A DNA stretch of 64,000 nt, taken from Solibaculum mannosilyticum (lineage in GTDB: Bacteria; Bacillota; Clostridia; Oscillospirales; Acutalibacteraceae). The DNA lies in contig NZ_AP023321.1 in NCBI RefSeq assembly GCF_015140235.1, positions 2,036,501-2,100,500 of the forward strand, given 5' to 3'. Position numbers and translations under genes: made by a program. The notes under the pieces were generated by a model, which was not told where the DNA came from, searched no databases, and worked only from the letters and a program-made list of their open reading frames with translations. Below, piece by piece: positions 1 to 9,530 of this stretch; positions within the stretch are counted from its first letter, which is position 1; each line of letters begins with the position of its first letter.

Positions 1-196
1 TGTTCATCTGCTCCTCCGGCACGACTGTGCTCGTAAGGCGGAGATGTTTGATGTTTTTCCGTTTTGGTCTTTGGAGAGGCCTTGCCTTCCCATCCACCAC
101 AAGGGCGGAGTCGGGCGCTGCTTCCAAGACGATTTGGAACGTCAATCGGTCGCGTCCGGCGGTGGACATCACCACGCGCCCCTTCACCAGTTGCAA
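1..196 (-). CDS. KOW-domain RNA-binding protein (L14e/L6e/L27e-like), partial
   Basis: The 3' part is cut by the window edge; 65 codons are visible. The protein begins LQLVKGRVVMSTAGRDR, a KOW-type RNA-binding beta-barrel start. It then runs into a basic stretch (RPKRKNIKHLRLT) typical of the small KOW proteins that follow map in clostridial spc operons. The start is a TTG at 196-194, chosen because a strong GAGGAGG site lies just upstream and there is no in-frame ATG near it. It is 14 nt downstream of map on the same strand, so it is probably co-transcribed. A role at the ribosome is inferred from family and position only. Confidence 0.75.
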   Translation of the reverse strand, partial: MQLVKGRVVMSTAGRDRLTFQIVLEAAPDSALVVDGKARPLQRPKRKNIKHLRLTSTVVPEEQMN

Positions 197-210
197 AGCC
201 CTTCCTCCTC

Positions 211-963
211 TCAATCGGCGATTGTGAGGATCACCGGGCCATCCGGCGTAATGGCGACGCTGTGCTCAAAGTGGGCGGACAGTTTTCCGTCCTGGGTGAG
301 CACCGTCCAGCCGTCCGCTAGGGTGCGGACTTTGTGTGTGCCCTCGTTGATCATGGGCTCAATGGCCAAGGTCATACCGGGCAGTAGCCGAACGCCTCGT
401 CCGGGCGTTCCGAAATTCGGTACACTTGGGTCTTCATGGAGACGTGCGCCTACTCCGTGGCCAACATATTCGCGTACCACCGAGTAGCCGCGCGACTCGA
501 CATACCGCTGGACCGCACTTCCGATATCGCCTACCCGGTTGCCCGGCTTGGCTTGTTTGATCCCTTCGTAAAGGGATTCTCGAGTGGCGTCCATCAACCG
601 CTGGGCCTCAGGAGAAACCTTCCCGCAGGCGAAGGTAGCGGCGTTGTCCCCGTTGTATCCGTGGATCTTGGCGCCAAGGTCGATGCTGACGATGTCGCCC
701 TCCTTGAGAACACGGGATTTACTGGGTATGCCGTGGATGACCTCGTTGTTAACAGAAATACAGGCTGTTGCAGGGAACCCATTGTAGTTTAAAAAGTTGG
801 GTTCTGCGCCCATCCTTTTGATGAGCTTATAGGCGATCTGGTCGATCTCGGCGGTTGTCACGCCGGGCTCTACCGCCTCGCCTGCAACCTTGAGTGCCAT
901 GGCGGAGATTCTGCACGCTTCCCGCATGAGCTGTAACTCGCGGGATGTCTTTAGCACAATCAT
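211..963 (-). CDS. map: Methionine aminopeptidase, type I
   Basis: Removes the initiator methionine from nascent proteins in the cytoplasm. The 250-residue length is normal for type Ia enzymes. The dinuclear metal ligands are all visible: D95, D106, H169 (in GHGVG), E202 (in IEPM) and E233 (in FEHSVAIT), with the substrate-binding H77. It follows adk by 3 nt, the usual secY-adk-map order, so translation is probably coupled. Confidence 0.97.
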   Translation of the reverse strand: MIVLKTSRELQLMREACRISAMALKVAGEAVEPGVTTAEIDQIAYKLIKRMGAEPNFLNYNGFPATACISVNNEVIHGIPSKSRVLKEGDIVSIDLGAKIHGYNGDNAATFACGKVSPEAQRLMDATRESLYEGIKQAKPGNRVGDIGSAVQRYVESRGYSVVREYVGHGVGARLHEDPSVPNFGTPGRGVRLLPGMTLAIEPMINEGTHKVRTLADGWTVLTQDGKLSAHFEHSVAITPDGPVILTIAD

Positions 964-966
964 GCC

Positions 967-1599
967 TTAATCCTCAAGAGCCGCCAGGGTAAGACGAGTG
1001 GTATCGGCCACTTCTTCCTGACCCTCTACTATAAAGAGCTTGCCCTTCTTTTCATAGTAGCTCTTAAGAGGCTCTGTCTGGTCATGATAAACCATCAACC
1101 GTTCCCGAATGGTATCCGGGTGGTCATCCTTACGCTGGATCAGGGTGCCGGAGCACACGTCGCACACTTCCTCAATGGCCGGTTTCTTGTAGACCACGTG
1201 ATAGGAAGAGCCACAGGACTCACAGACACGGCGGCCCGACAGACGCTGGGTGATCTTTTCGTCCGGGACCTCGATATCGATAACCCGGTCGATCTCAATG
1301 CCCATGCGGTCGAGCGCCTCGGCCTGAGCAATGGTACGGGGGAAGCCATCCAGGATAAAACCGTTTTTGCAGTCATCCTCTTCGAGGCGGTGCTTGATGA
1401 TCTCAATCACTACTTCATCGGGGACCAGCTTTCCGGCATCCATATAGGACTTGGCTTTCTTGCCGACCTCAGAACCGCTTTTCAGCGCTTCACGAATAAT
1501 GTTACCCGTCGAGATGGCGGGGATGGAAAGAGTCTCGCTGATTACCTGTGCCTGGGTACCTTTGCCGGCGCCCGGAGCACCTAACAAAATCAGTTTCAT
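967..1599 (-). CDS. adk: Adenylate kinase with zinc-binding LID
   Basis: Catalyses AMP + ATP <-> 2 ADP in the cytoplasm. The P-loop GAPGAGKGT spans residues 7-15. The AMP-binding region (STGNIIREAL) and the DGFPRT motif near residue 85 are present. The LID has four cysteines at C126, C129, C146 and C149, the zinc-binding form common in Gram-positives. At 210 residues it is a long-type Adk. The start has a good AAAAGGAGG site. The 109-nt gap to secY holds competing hairpins (see 1637-1682). Confidence 0.97.
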   Translation of the reverse strand: MKLILLGAPGAGKGTQAQVISETLSIPAISTGNIIREALKSGSEVGKKAKSYMDAGKLVPDEVVIEIIKHRLEEDDCKNGFILDGFPRTIAQAEALDRMGIEIDRVIDIEVPDEKITQRLSGRRVCESCGSSYHVVYKKPAIEEVCDVCSGTLIQRKDDHPDTIRERLMVYHDQTEPLKSYYEKKGKLFIVEGQEEVADTTRLTLAALED

Positions 1600-1636
1600 T
1601 AGAATGTTTCCTCCTTTTCAGAGGTGTGAAAATGAA

Positions 1637-1682
1637 AACCGGATGCTGCCACCGGGGATGCCCTTTGGCCGGGCATCCGGTT
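1637..1682 (-). terminator. Alternative hairpins between secY and adk (attenuator-like)
   Basis: Read on the minus strand, AACCGGATGC (1682-1673) pairs perfectly with GCATCCGGTT (1646-1637), followed by a U-rich TTTTCATTTTC. The same 5' arm can instead form an 8-bp stem, GGATGCCC (1678-1671) with GGGCATCC (1663-1656). The two pairings exclude each other. Inferred to be a partial terminator or mRNA-processing hairpin that sets adk-map levels. Confidence 0.5.
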
Positions 1683-1708
1683 CCTTTTTCGATTTTGAAG
1701 GGTTCTTC

Positions 1709-3007
1709 TTATTCAAGGAAGCCCTTGTAGTGGCGCATGAGCATCTGGGATTCGATCTGACGGACCGTCTCGATGGCGACACCGACGACGATGAGGATCG
1801 AAGTACCGCCCAAGGAAAGGCCGCCCATACCGGTGAGAGCACCGAATACGATGGGCAGGATGGCGATGACACCCAGGAACAGGGCGCCGATCAGCACGAC
1901 CTTGGAGATAATGCGGGAGATGAAATCAGATGTGGGTTTGCCGGGACGGATGCCCGGGATTGCGCCGTTGTTCTTCTTCAGATTATTGGCCATCTCAATG
2001 GGATTATACTGGATGGACACATAGAAGTAGCTGAAGAAAATGATTAAGAGGAAGTAAAGGATAGCGTACAAAGCGCCGCTGGGGGAGAAGGCATTGAAGA
2101 AGCCGTCCCAGAAGCCACCCGGGGTCTGGTTGACGAACATGTCGATGGTGCTGGGGATCGAGAGGAAGGAGGATGCGAAAATGATCGGCAGCACGCCGGA
2201 CATATTGACCTTGACCGGAATGTGGGTGGACTGACCGCCGTACATCTTGCGGCCCACCACGCGCTTGGCGTACTGGACAGGGATGCGGCGTTCGGCGTCG
2301 GTCATCAGGACGATGAAGGCGATGATCAGGATGAAGATGATCACAACCACCGGCACCAGGATGTAGTACTGGCCGCCCAATTGCAGGTACTGGTACAGCT
2401 GCATGACCATGGACGGTCCGCGGGAGACGATACCGGCAAACAGCAGGATCGAGATACCGTTGCCGATGCCCTTATCATTGATTTGCTCGCCCAGCCACAT
2501 CATCAAAGCCGAACCGGCTGTAAGGACCAGGATGATGACAAATGCACTGAAGACCAAAGCGCCGCCTTCGTCGTACACTAAAATGTCCGACTGCTTCAAA
2601 TAGAAGAAGTAGGCGGTGGCTTGAATTAAGCCCAAAGCAATGGTGGTATATCGGGTGATCTGAGCGATGCGTTTGCGGCCTTCTTCGCCTTCTTTTGCCA
2701 TACGTTCCAGCGGCGGGATAGCGACGGTCAACAGCTGAATGATAATGGATGCATTGATGTAGGGGGTGATGGACATGGCAAATAAAGTTGCTTTTTCCAG
2801 TCCGCCACCGGAGATCATGTTAAAGTAACCCAGAAGGTTACTGCTGTTGGCACTCATATCCTCCATGAGGGCTTTCAGCGAATCCGCATCGATAAACGGC
2901 ACTGGGATGGCCGCGCCGATTCGGAAAATGATCACGATGAAAAGTGTAAATAAAAGCTTTTTTCTCAGGTCTGCGATCTTCCATGCATTGCGGAAGGTTT
3001 CAAACAT
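1709..3007 (-). CDS. secY: Preprotein translocase subunit SecY
   Basis: Central channel of the Sec translocon in the inner membrane. The 432-residue length and about ten hydrophobic segments fit the family. Conserved features include the N-terminal MFETFRNAWKIADLRKK, the plug region after TM1, and the cytoplasmic loop with AERRIPVQYAKR, which contacts SecA and ribosomes. It lies 1 nt after rplO, as in nearly all Firmicutes. Confidence 0.97.
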   Translation of the reverse strand: MFETFRNAWKIADLRKKLLFTLFIVIIFRIGAAIPVPFIDADSLKALMEDMSANSSNLLGYFNMISGGGLEKATLFAMSITPYINASIIIQLLTVAIPPLERMAKEGEEGRKRIAQITRYTTIALGLIQATAYFFYLKQSDILVYDEGGALVFSAFVIILVLTAGSALMMWLGEQINDKGIGNGISILLFAGIVSRGPSMVMQLYQYLQLGGQYYILVPVVVIIFILIIAFIVLMTDAERRIPVQYAKRVVGRKMYGGQSTHIPVKVNMSGVLPIIFASSFLSIPSTIDMFVNQTPGGFWDGFFNAFSPSGALYAILYFLLIIFFSYFYVSIQYNPIEMANNLKKNNGAIPGIRPGKPTSDFISRIISKVVLIGALFLGVIAILPIVFGALTGMGGLSLGGTSILIVVGVAIETVRQIESQMLMRHYKGFLE

Positions 3008-3008
3008 G

Positions 3009-3449
3009 TTAGATCACCTCGGCCTTTCCGCCAGCAGCCTCGATCTTCTCCTTTGCGGATTTCGAGAAAGCGGCGGCCTGGACGGTGATGGCCTTTTCTA
3101 CTTTGCCGTTGCCCAGCACTTTTACGCCATCGTATGCCTTTTTGATAACACCTGCTTTCTTCAAAGCTTCAGTGTCTACCACAGAGCCCGCCTCAAAGGC
3201 GTTCAGAGCACCCACGTTGACTTCTGCATAGCGGGTGGCGAAAATGTTGTTAAAACCTCTCTTGGGCAGACGTCTCATCAGAGGCATCTGACCGCCTTCA
3301 AATCCGGCGCGCATTCCGCGGCCTGCACGGGCTTTTTGGCCCTTATGGCCTTTGCCGGCAGTCTTGCCGTTGCCGGAACCGTGACCTCTGCCGATGCGCT
3401 TGACCTCGCGATTGGAGCCCGGCGCCGGCGAAAGTTCATGCAGTTTCAT
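3009..3449 (-). CDS. rplO: 50S ribosomal protein L15
   Basis: Late-assembly large-subunit protein. The 146-residue sequence starts [22 protein letters not shown], followed by the glycine-rich, basic extended arm ([16 protein letters not shown]) that threads into 23S rRNA. Its place between L30 and SecY is standard. Confidence 0.97.
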   Translation of the reverse strand: MKLHELSPAPGSNREVKRIGRGHGSGNGKTAGKGHKGQKARAGRGMRAGFEGGQMPLMRRLPKRGFNNIFATRYAEVNVGALNAFEAGSVVDTEALKKAGVIKKAYDGVKVLGNGKVEKAITVQAAAFSKSAKEKIEAAGGKAEVI

Positions 3450-3467
3450 TGACTTGCACCTCCTTGC

Positions 3468-3647
3468 TTACGCTTGGGACACCTCTACGAGGTGGCTAAT
3501 TTTGGTGACCTTGCCGCTGGTGGCGGCGTTGTCAGGCTGAATGGTCTCGTCGCCAATCTTTCTCAGTCCCAGGGATTGGGCGGTGGCGATTTGATCCTTT
3601 TTGCTGCCGATCAGACTCTTGACCAGCTTGACCTTAATTTGTGCCAT
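3468..3647 (-). CDS. rpmD: 50S ribosomal protein L30
   Basis: Small gene read directly from the sequence: 59 codons plus stop, starting MAQIKVKLVKSLIGSKKDQ and ending KISHLVEVSQA. This is the bacterial L30 length and fold pattern (the KxxLIGxxxxQ start is diagnostic). GGAGG lies upstream of the ATG at 3647. It sits in the standard slot between rpsE and rplO. Confidence 0.95.
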   Translation of the reverse strand: MAQIKVKLVKSLIGSKKDQIATAQSLGLRKIGDETIQPDNAATSGKVTKISHLVEVSQA

Positions 3648-3660
3648 TTAGTCCGCCTCC

Positions 3661-4161
3661 TTAACCCAAAATTTCCTTGACCGACTTACCGCGGATGGCG
3701 GCAACCTGGTCGGCACTACGCAGGGACTTGAGGCCCTCCATAGTGGCTTGCACTACGTTGCAGGGATTGTTGCTGCGCAGAGCTTTGGTACGGATATCTT
3801 TAATACCAGCCATTTCCACCACGGCACGTACAGCGCCGCCGGCGATTACACCGGTACCAGGAGCAGCCGGCTTCAGCAGCACGGTGCCTGCGCCGTAGGT
3901 TCCCAGAACCTCGTGGGGAATGGTGGATCCGCGGAGGGAAACCTTGACCAGGTTCTTCTTGGCGTCTTCGATGCCCTTGCGGATGGCGTCCGGAACTTCG
4001 CCTGCTTTTCCGAGGCCGAAACCTACGGTGCCATTGCCGTCGCCTACCACGACCAGTGCGGCAAACTTGAAGATACGGCCGCCCTTGACCGTCTTAGATA
4101 CGCGGTTGATGGCTACAACACGCTCTTGCAGTTCCATGGTTGATGCGTCAATCCTGTCCAT
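3661..4161 (-). CDS. rpsE: 30S ribosomal protein S5
   Basis: Small-subunit protein involved in decoding fidelity. Its 166 residues contain the S5 double-stranded RNA-binding half ([19 protein letters not shown]) and the C-terminal domain ([19 protein letters not shown]). It is preceded by rplR and followed by rpmD at a 13-nt spacing. Confidence 0.97.
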   Translation of the reverse strand: MDRIDASTMELQERVVAINRVSKTVKGGRIFKFAALVVVGDGNGTVGFGLGKAGEVPDAIRKGIEDAKKNLVKVSLRGSTIPHEVLGTYGAGTVLLKPAAPGTGVIAGGAVRAVVEMAGIKDIRTKALRSNNPCNVVQATMEGLKSLRSADQVAAIRGKSVKEILG

Positions 4162-4177
4162 TCAGATTCCTCCTCCC

Positions 4178-4537
4178 TTAGAATTTCAGGCCGCCCTCAC
4201 GGGCGCCCTCGGCCAGCTCTTGCACACGGCCGTGATAGATGTAACCACCGCGGTCAAACACCACTTCAGTGATGCCCTTGTCAGCGGCGCGTTTGGCGAT
4301 CATCTTGCCCACTTCACGGGCTGCCTGTTTGTTCCCGCCGTATCCCTTAAACTCCTTCTCTACGCTGGAGGCGGCCGCAAGGGTTACGCCCTGGACGTCG
4401 TCGATAATCTGGGCGTAGATATGGCTGAGGGAGCGGTAGACATTCAGACGCGGACGCTGGGTGGTACCCATGATCTTGCCGCGCACGCGAGCGTGACGGC
4501 GCTGTCTAGCCTTATTACTATCGGGCTTGCTTACCAT
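4178..4537 (-). CDS. rplR: 50S ribosomal protein L18
   Basis: 5S rRNA-binding protein of 119 residues. The basic N-terminus ([15 protein letters not shown]), [20 protein letters not shown] and the C-terminal [24 protein letters not shown] are characteristic. Located between rplF and rpsE. Confidence 0.97.
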   Translation of the reverse strand: MVSKPDSNKARQRRHARVRGKIMGTTQRPRLNVYRSLSHIYAQIIDDVQGVTLAAASSVEKEFKGYGGNKQAAREVGKMIAKRAADKGITEVVFDRGGYIYHGRVQELAEGAREGGLKF

Positions 4538-4550
4538 AGCGATTCACTCC

Positions 4551-5090
4551 TTACTTCTTGCCTGCCTTGCCTTCCTTGCGGCGGATGACCTCATCCACGT
4601 ACTTAATGCCCTTGCCCTTGTAGGGTTCCGGCGGACGTTTCTCGCGGACTTCCGCTGCAAACTGGCCAACCTGCTGCTTGTCAGGACCCAGGATGATAAT
4701 CTTGTTGGGGCCGGGCACTTCAATGGTGATGCCGGGCACCTCGGACATGGTGACCTGATGGGAATAACCCAGGTTCATGACCAGGTTTTTACCCTGCTTC
4801 TGAACGCGGTAACCGACGCCGTTGACATCCAGCTCCTTTTTGAAGCCGTTGGTCACGCCCTCCACCATGTTGGCGATGAGGGTACGGGTCAGGCCGTGAA
4901 GAGAACGATGCTCTTTGTCGTCAGAAGGACGGGTGACGGTGATAACGCCGTCGTTCATCTCTACCTTCATCTCAGGGTGAAGGGTGCGGTTCAGAGTACC
5001 CTTGGGGCCTTTGACCGTAATGTCATTGCCGTTCAGCTTGACGTCTACGCCAGCGGGAACGGTAATGGGTTTTTTACCAATTCTCGACAT
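4551..5090 (-). CDS. rplF: 50S ribosomal protein L6
   Basis: Large-subunit protein near the sarcin-ricin loop. Its 179 residues contain the two duplicated L6 domains; the C-terminal half carries the hallmark [22 protein letters not shown]. It begins [17 protein letters not shown]. Spacing to rpsH is 14 nt, with an AGAAGG-type site. Confidence 0.97.
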   Translation of the reverse strand: MSRIGKKPITVPAGVDVKLNGNDITVKGPKGTLNRTLHPEMKVEMNDGVITVTRPSDDKEHRSLHGLTRTLIANMVEGVTNGFKKELDVNGVGYRVQKQGKNLVMNLGYSHQVTMSEVPGITIEVPGPNKIIILGPDKQQVGQFAAEVREKRPPEPYKGKGIKYVDEVIRRKEGKAGKK

Positions 5091-5104
5091 TTCCTTCTCC
5101 CCCC

Positions 5105-5503
5105 TTACCAGATGAAAGCAAGCACTTCGCCGCCCACGTGCTCTTTGCGAGCCTCGCGGTCGGTCATGATGCCTTTGGAGGTGGACATGATGGCGATGCC
5201 GAGGCCCTTCATGACCTTGGGCATATCCTCACAGCTTGTGTAAATACGCAGGCCGGGCTTGCTCACTCTACGGAGGCCTGTGATGACCGGGCTCTTGCCG
5301 CTGCCGTATTTGAGACTCACTTTGATGATGCCCTGCTTGCCGTCGTTGATAACCTGAAAGTTCTTGATATAACCCTCATCCAACAGGATCTGGGCGATTG
5401 CCTTCTTCATGTTGGAAGCGGGGATATCAACGGTATCGTGTTTGGCTGAATTAGCATTGCGGATGCGTGTGAGCATATCCGCGATGGTATCGGTGATCTG
5501 CAT
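5105..5503 (-). CDS. rpsH: 30S ribosomal protein S8
   Basis: Binds the central domain of 16S rRNA. Its 132 residues include the N-terminal [14 protein letters not shown] and the C-terminal [14 protein letters not shown] signature. In enterobacteria S8 is the translational repressor of the spc operon; whether that holds here cannot be seen. A perfect 8-bp hairpin (5531-5548) lies in the gap before it. Confidence 0.97.
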   Translation of the reverse strand: MQITDTIADMLTRIRNANSAKHDTVDIPASNMKKAIAQILLDEGYIKNFQVINDGKQGIIKVSLKYGSGKSPVITGLRRVSKPGLRIYTSCEDMPKVMKGLGIAIMSTSKGIMTDREARKEHVGGEVLAFIW

Positions 5504-5530
5504 ACCGTTATCCTCCTTTGCTGATGGTGC

Positions 5531-5548
5531 GCCGGATGCTCATCCGGC
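5531..5548 (-). repeat. Hairpin in the rpsN-rpsH gap
   Basis: GCCGGATG and CATCCGGC form a perfect 8-bp stem with a 2-nt loop in the 56-nt gap. No U-tract follows, so it is not a terminator. The same CATCCGG core recurs in gaps at 1671-1680 and 10435-10455. Confidence 0.5.
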
Positions 5549-5559
5549 TGCTCGCAGCT

Positions 5560-5745
5560 TTACCAGCTGGCCTTTTTTACGCCAGGAATCTCGCCCCGGT
5601 AGGCCAGTTCCCTGAAGCAGATGCGGCAGATGCCAAACTTACGAAGATAAGCGTGGGGTCTACCACAGATCTTGCACCGGTTGTAGCTTCGGGAGCTGAA
5701 TTTAGCCGGTCTCTTCTGCTTGACCTTCATGGATGTTTTGGCCAA
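5560..5745 (-). CDS. rpsN: 30S ribosomal protein S14, zinc type (S14Z)
   Basis: A 61-residue protein in the zinc-ribbon (C+) form: CKIC near residue 24 and CRIC near residue 40. The length and the [19 protein letters not shown] signature separate it from the ~89-residue zinc-free S14 used under zinc limitation. It sits at the standard L5-S14-S8 position. Confidence 0.97.
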   Translation of the reverse strand: MAKTSMKVKQKRPAKFSSRSYNRCKICGRPHAYLRKFGICRICFRELAYRGEIPGVKKASW

Positions 5746-5757
5746 TTTAAACCCTCC

Positions 5758-6297
5758 TTACTTCGAGAACGGAGCGCCCATGAGAGACAGCAGCTCTCTG
5801 GCCTCTTCGTCGGTGTTGGCGGTGGTGACAAAGCAAATGTCCATGCCGCGAACCTTATCGATCTTATCGTAGTCGATCTCCGGGAAGATCAACTGTTCCT
5901 TCAGGCCCATGTTGTAGTTGCCGCGGCCGTCGAAGGAGTTGGGGTTGATGCCGCGGAAGTCACGCACGCGGGGCAGCGCCACTGAGAACAGTCTGTCCAC
6001 GAACTCATACATACGCTCGCCGCGCAGGGTGACCTTTACGCCGATGGGCATGCCTTCACGGAGCTTAAAGTTAGCGACCGATTTCTTAGCCTTGGTGGCA
6101 ACAGCCTTCTGGCCGGTGATCAGGCCCAGGTCGCCGATGATGGCGTCGATAGCCTTGGAGTTTTCCTTGGCCTCGCCGGCGCCCACGTTGATGACGACTT
6201 TGTCGAGCTTCGGAATCTGCATGACGCTTTTGTATCCGAACTTCTTCATCAGGGCCGGTGCGACGTCTTGTTTATAGGTATCCTTAAGTCTGGCCAT
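5758..6297 (-). CDS. rplE: 50S ribosomal protein L5
   Basis: 5S rRNA-binding protein of the central protuberance, 179 residues. It contains [17 protein letters not shown] and the C-terminal [21 protein letters not shown] typical of bacterial L5. It follows rplX by 12 nt. Confidence 0.97.
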   Translation of the reverse strand: MARLKDTYKQDVAPALMKKFGYKSVMQIPKLDKVVINVGAGEAKENSKAIDAIIGDLGLITGQKAVATKAKKSVANFKLREGMPIGVKVTLRGERMYEFVDRLFSVALPRVRDFRGINPNSFDGRGNYNMGLKEQLIFPEIDYDKIDKVRGMDICFVTTANTDEEARELLSLMGAPFSK

Positions 6298-6309
6298 GTC
6301 TTTTCCTCC

Positions 6310-6633
6310 TTACAGAACCTCGCCACAATCTTTGTGGCGGCAGATCCGGTCTTTGGTGCCATCGGGATAGAGCTTATGGCCGACGCGGGTGGGTTTGCCG
6401 CACTTGGGGCAGACAACCATAACCTTGCTGGCGTAAAGAGCGCCCTCCGCCTGGACAATCCCGCCGGGATCGCCCATCTTGCGGGGTTTCAGATGCTTCT
6501 TCACAATATGGATGCCTTCCACGATGACCTTGCCCTCTTTGGGGCTAACCTCCAGCACCTTGCCCTTTTTGCCCTTGCTGGTGCCGCTGAGGACGATGAC
6601 GGTATCACCGGTTTTGATGTTCATCTTTTTCAT
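6310..6633 (-). CDS. rplX: 50S ribosomal protein L24
   Basis: Assembly initiator protein, 107 residues, beginning MKKMNIKTGDTVIVLSG with a KOW motif. The C-terminus carries zinc-ribbon-like cysteines (CPKCGKPTRVGHK followed by CRHKDCG), a form known in many Firmicutes. The ATG at 6633 is chosen over an in-frame ATG at 6648: that earlier ATG overlaps the rplN stop, and its codons 2-3 (GAGGTG) form the Shine-Dalgarno for the later one. Confidence 0.95.
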   Translation of the reverse strand: MKKMNIKTGDTVIVLSGTSKGKKGKVLEVSPKEGKVIVEGIHIVKKHLKPRKMGDPGGIVQAEGALYASKVMVVCPKCGKPTRVGHKLYPDGTKDRICRHKDCGEVL

Positions 6634-6647
6634 ACTGCGCACCTCCA

Positions 6648-7016
6648 TTAGAGCACCTCGGGGGCAAGGCTCAGGATCTTCAAATAATCCCGTTCCCTCA
6701 GCTCTCTGGCCACCGGGCCAAAGATACGGGTGCCCCTCGGGTTTTTATCGTCACGGATGAGCACGGCGGCATTCTCATCGAAACGGATGTATGTGCCGTC
6801 CTCGCGGCGCAGGCCGCTGGCGGTACGGACCACCACTGCCTTTACGACGTCACCTTTTTTCACAACGCCGCCGGGTGTTGCTTTTTTGACCGAACAAACA
6901 ATTACATCGCCAATATTGGCGTATCTCCTCCGGGTGCCGCCCAGAACGCGGATACACATCAGCTCTTTCGCGCCTGTGTTATCGGCTACCTTGAGGTATG
7001 ACTGCTGTTGAATCAC
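6648..7016 (-). CDS. rplN: 50S ribosomal protein L14
   Basis: Forms intersubunit bridges near the L19 and S12 region. The 122-residue sequence starts [21 protein letters not shown] and contains the highly conserved [15 protein letters not shown] and [14 protein letters not shown]. Its stop lies 15 nt ahead of the L24 start. Confidence 0.97.
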   Translation of the reverse strand: MIQQQSYLKVADNTGAKELMCIRVLGGTRRRYANIGDVIVCSVKKATPGGVVKKGDVVKAVVVRTASGLRREDGTYIRFDENAAVLIRDDKNPRGTRIFGPVARELRERDYLKILSLAPEVL

Positions 7017-7093
7017 AGGAAGTCCCCCTTTCAGATCTCAGGAACCAAACGCCGGTCGGTCGGCGCGCTCCCCTGAGCTCTCGTCTTGGTAAA

Positions 7094-7351
7094 TTATTTC
7101 GCGCGTTCCAGTATCTCAACCAAACGCCAGTGTTTCTCTTTGGAATAAGGACGCGTTTCCATCACCAGCACGCGGTCGCCGACATTGCACTGATTCTGTT
7201 CGTCGTGAACCTTCAGACGAACGGTGCGCTTCACGATCTTGTTGTAAAGTGGATGCTTGACCCTGTCCTCAATGGCAACAACAATGGTCTTATCCATTTT
7301 ATTGCTGACCACGCGGCCCACGTTGGTCTTTCTAAGATTCCTATCGCTCAC
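7094..7351 (-). CDS. rpsQ: 30S ribosomal protein S17
   Basis: Primary 16S rRNA-binding protein with an OB fold, 85 residues. It contains [18 protein letters not shown] and [18 protein letters not shown], the S17 signature. It follows rpmC by 21 nt. Confidence 0.97.
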   Translation of the reverse strand: MSDRNLRKTNVGRVVSNKMDKTIVVAIEDRVKHPLYNKIVKRTVRLKVHDEQNQCNVGDRVLVMETRPYSKEKHWRLVEILERAK

Positions 7352-7372
7352 AGCTTAAATCCTCCCTTCGGT

Positions 7373-7594
7373 TCACGCGTTCTTGACGCCGTTGATTCCG
7401 GCATCCTGAATCTCCATCTGCCGCAAAGTTGTTTTGATGCGGGCGATGTCTTTCTTCACAGCGTGGATACGCATGGGGTTGTCGAGCTGGTTGATGGCAT
7501 GCTGGAATCTCAGGTTGAAGAGTTCTTCTTTCAGGCTCTTGAGCTTACTGTTGAGCTCTTCGACGGTCAGTTCTCTCATTTCTGCTGCCTTCAT
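7373..7594 (-). CDS. rpmC: 50S ribosomal protein L29
   Basis: Lies at the nascent-chain exit near the trigger-factor site. A 73-residue, two-helix coil starting [31 protein letters not shown]. The start overlaps the rplP stop by 4 nt, indicating translational coupling. Confidence 0.96.
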   Translation of the reverse strand: MKAAEMRELTVEELNSKLKSLKEELFNLRFQHAINQLDNPMRIHAVKKDIARIKTTLRQMEIQDAGINGVKNA

Positions 7595-8019
7595 GACTGC
7601 TCACCACCCGTTTCTTGCTTGGCAATAAACTTGCACTTAATGGGCAGCTTGTTGGCTGCCAGTCTCATAGCCTCGCGTGCAACCTCTTCGGACACGCCGG
7701 CGATTTCGAACATGACACGGCCGGGTTTTACAACGGCAACCCAGTATTCCGGGGAACCTTTACCGGAACCCATTCGGGTTTCAGCCGGCTTCTCAGTGAC
7801 CGGCTTATCCGGGAAGATCTTGATCCAAACCTGACCACCGCGCTTGGTGTAACGCGTCATGGCGACACGGGCGGCCTCGATCTGGTTGGACGTAATCCAG
7901 GCGGGTTCCAAAGCCTGTAGGCCATATTCACCATGGGAAACAAAGTTGCCGCGCATGGCTTTGCCCTTTAAACGGCCTCTCTGTACGCGGCGGTATTTGA
8001 CTCTTTTCGGTAACAGCAT
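7591..8019 (-). CDS. rplP: 50S ribosomal protein L16
   Basis: Binds near the A-site tRNA elbow. Its 142 residues begin [19 protein letters not shown] and include [18 protein letters not shown] and [19 protein letters not shown], hallmark L16 stretches. It follows rpsC by 2 nt. Confidence 0.97.
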   Translation of the reverse strand: MLLPKRVKYRRVQRGRLKGKAMRGNFVSHGEYGLQALEPAWITSNQIEAARVAMTRYTKRGGQVWIKIFPDKPVTEKPAETRMGSGKGSPEYWVAVVKPGRVMFEIAGVSEEVAREAMRLAANKLPIKCKFIAKQETGGEQS

Positions 8020-8021
8020 GG

Positions 8022-8759
8022 TTATCTACGTCCTCCTTCCCGATTGTCTCTACGGGGAGCACGGCGGTCGCGGTTATCGCGGCGGTCACGACGGAAGTCG
8101 CGGTTGTCGCGGGGAGCGCGAGCGGTATTCTGACGGACGACTTCGCCCTGGTACAGCCAAACCTTTACGCCGATGCGGCCGTAGGTGGTGTTGGCCTCTG
8201 CAAAGCCATAATCGATGTCAGCGCGGATGGTCTGAAGAGGAATGGTTCCCTCATGATAATGCTCGGTACGGGCGATTTCTGCGCCGCCCAAACGGCCGGC
8301 TACGCTGATCTTGATGCCGCGGGCGCCCATTCTCATGGCGCGGCCGATGGACTGCTTCATCGCACGACGGAAAGAAATGCGCTTCTCCAGCTGCTGGGCG
8401 ATGTTCTCAGCCACCAACTGAGCGTTCAAATCGGGGTTCTTGACCTCGACGATGTTGATGGAAACCGGCTTTTTCAGGAACTTTTCGCACTGTTCGCGGA
8501 GCTTCTCAATCTCAGCGCCGCCCTTGCCGATGACCATACCGGGTTTCGCACAGTGGATGTGAATGGTAACGCGCGAGGAGTTGCGCTCTATTTCGATCTT
8601 GGGAACGCCAGCGGAATAAAGCTGCTTCTTGAGCATCTTACGCAAGTTGTAGTCCTCGACGAGGGTATCGCCGAAGTCCTTGTCGCTTGCGAACCAGCGG
8701 GAGTCCCAATCCTTAATAACGCCTACTCTGAGGCCGTGGGGATGAACTTTCTGGCCCAT
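8022..8759 (-). CDS. rpsC: 30S ribosomal protein S3 with arginine/aspartate-rich tail
   Basis: Part of the mRNA entry channel. The 245-residue protein has an N-terminal KH domain ([14 protein letters not shown]) and the S3 C-terminal domain ([19 protein letters not shown]). After the conserved core ends near residue 210 there is a ~32-residue low-complexity tail of R, D and N ([15 protein letters not shown] and similar). Such tails vary between species. A 120-nt gap with a 7-bp hairpin precedes it. Confidence 0.96.
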   Translation of the reverse strand: MGQKVHPHGLRVGVIKDWDSRWFASDKDFGDTLVEDYNLRKMLKKQLYSAGVPKIEIERNSSRVTIHIHCAKPGMVIGKGGAEIEKLREQCEKFLKKPVSINIVEVKNPDLNAQLVAENIAQQLEKRISFRRAMKQSIGRAMRMGARGIKISVAGRLGGAEIARTEHYHEGTIPLQTIRADIDYGFAEANTTYGRIGVKVWLYQGEVVRQNTARAPRDNRDFRRDRRDNRDRRAPRRDNREGGRR

Positions 8760-8831
8760 AAATTAACCTCCATTCCGCCGCCCTTCTACTTGGACGGCAA
8801 CTGTTTGTCCCTATTCCGAAGAACGGGGGCG

Positions 8832-8850
8832 GGCTGACGGGGTGTCAGCC
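8832..8850 (-). repeat. Hairpin in the rplV-rpsC gap
   Basis: GGCTGAC and GTCAGCC form a perfect 7-bp stem with a 5-nt loop inside the 120-nt gap, the longest but one internal gap of the operon. No U-tract follows, so it is more likely an mRNA-stability or processing structure than a terminator. Confidence 0.45.
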
Positions 8851-8879
8851 GCCGCAGACCAAATTTCTTTCAGTCTGCC

Positions 8880-9221
8880 TTATTCTTTCTCCCGGAGCAC
8901 AAGAGTGACATGGGATGTCTTCTTTTGGATCTCAAAAGCACGACCCTGGGCTCTCGGGCGGATGCGCCGGAGGATGGGGCCGGGGCTGACAAAGCATTCC
9001 GCAACGTACAGCCGGGAGGTATCCATATTTTTAACGTCCGCATTGGCAGCGGCGGAATTGAGCAGCTTGATCAGATATTCACAGGCTGCCTTGGGGGTAT
9101 TTTTCAGAATGGCTGATGCCATGGACACATCTTTGCCGCGGATGACGTCCAATACGACCTTCACCTTGCGGGGCGAGATGCGGGCATAGCGTAAAGTAGC
9201 CCTTGCTTCCATGAATGACAC
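8880..9221 (-). CDS. rplV: 50S ribosomal protein L22
   Basis: Lines the peptide exit tunnel; the beta-hairpin tip is a macrolide-sensitivity site. Its 113 residues include ARATLRYARISPRKVKVVLD and the hairpin region GPILRRIRPRAQGRAFEIQK. It follows rpsS by 11 nt. Confidence 0.97.
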   Translation of the reverse strand: MSFMEARATLRYARISPRKVKVVLDVIRGKDVSMASAILKNTPKAACEYLIKLLNSAAANADVKNMDTSRLYVAECFVSPGPILRRIRPRAQGRAFEIQKKTSHVTLVLREKE

Positions 9222-9232
9222 TCCTTTCGGCT

Positions 9233-9505
9233 TTATTTCGACGTCTTGGAGCCTGCATGGCCTTTAAACGTTCTGGTGGGGGCGAACTCGCCCAACTTGT
9301 GACCAACCATATCCTCAGTCACATAAACCGGGACATGTTTTCTACCGTCATGAACAGCGAAGGTGTGGCCGACAAAATCAGGGAAGATGGTGGAAGCGCG
9401 GCTCCAGGTCTTGAGGATGCGCTTTTCGCCTTTTTCGTTCATTTCCTGAACCCTCTTGAGCAGCACAGGCTGTACAAAGGGTCCCTTCTTAACACTTCTG
9501 CCCAT
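9233..9505 (-). CDS. rpsS: 30S ribosomal protein S19
   Basis: Head-domain protein contacting S13. The 90-residue sequence begins [19 protein letters not shown] and includes the signature [20 protein letters not shown] and [13 protein letters not shown]. Confidence 0.97.
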   Translation of the reverse strand: MGRSVKKGPFVQPVLLKRVQEMNEKGEKRILKTWSRASTIFPDFVGHTFAVHDGRKHVPVYVTEDMVGHKLGEFAPTRTFKGHAGSKTSK

Positions 9506-9530
9506 AGTATCCTAGTCTCCTTTCCACACC

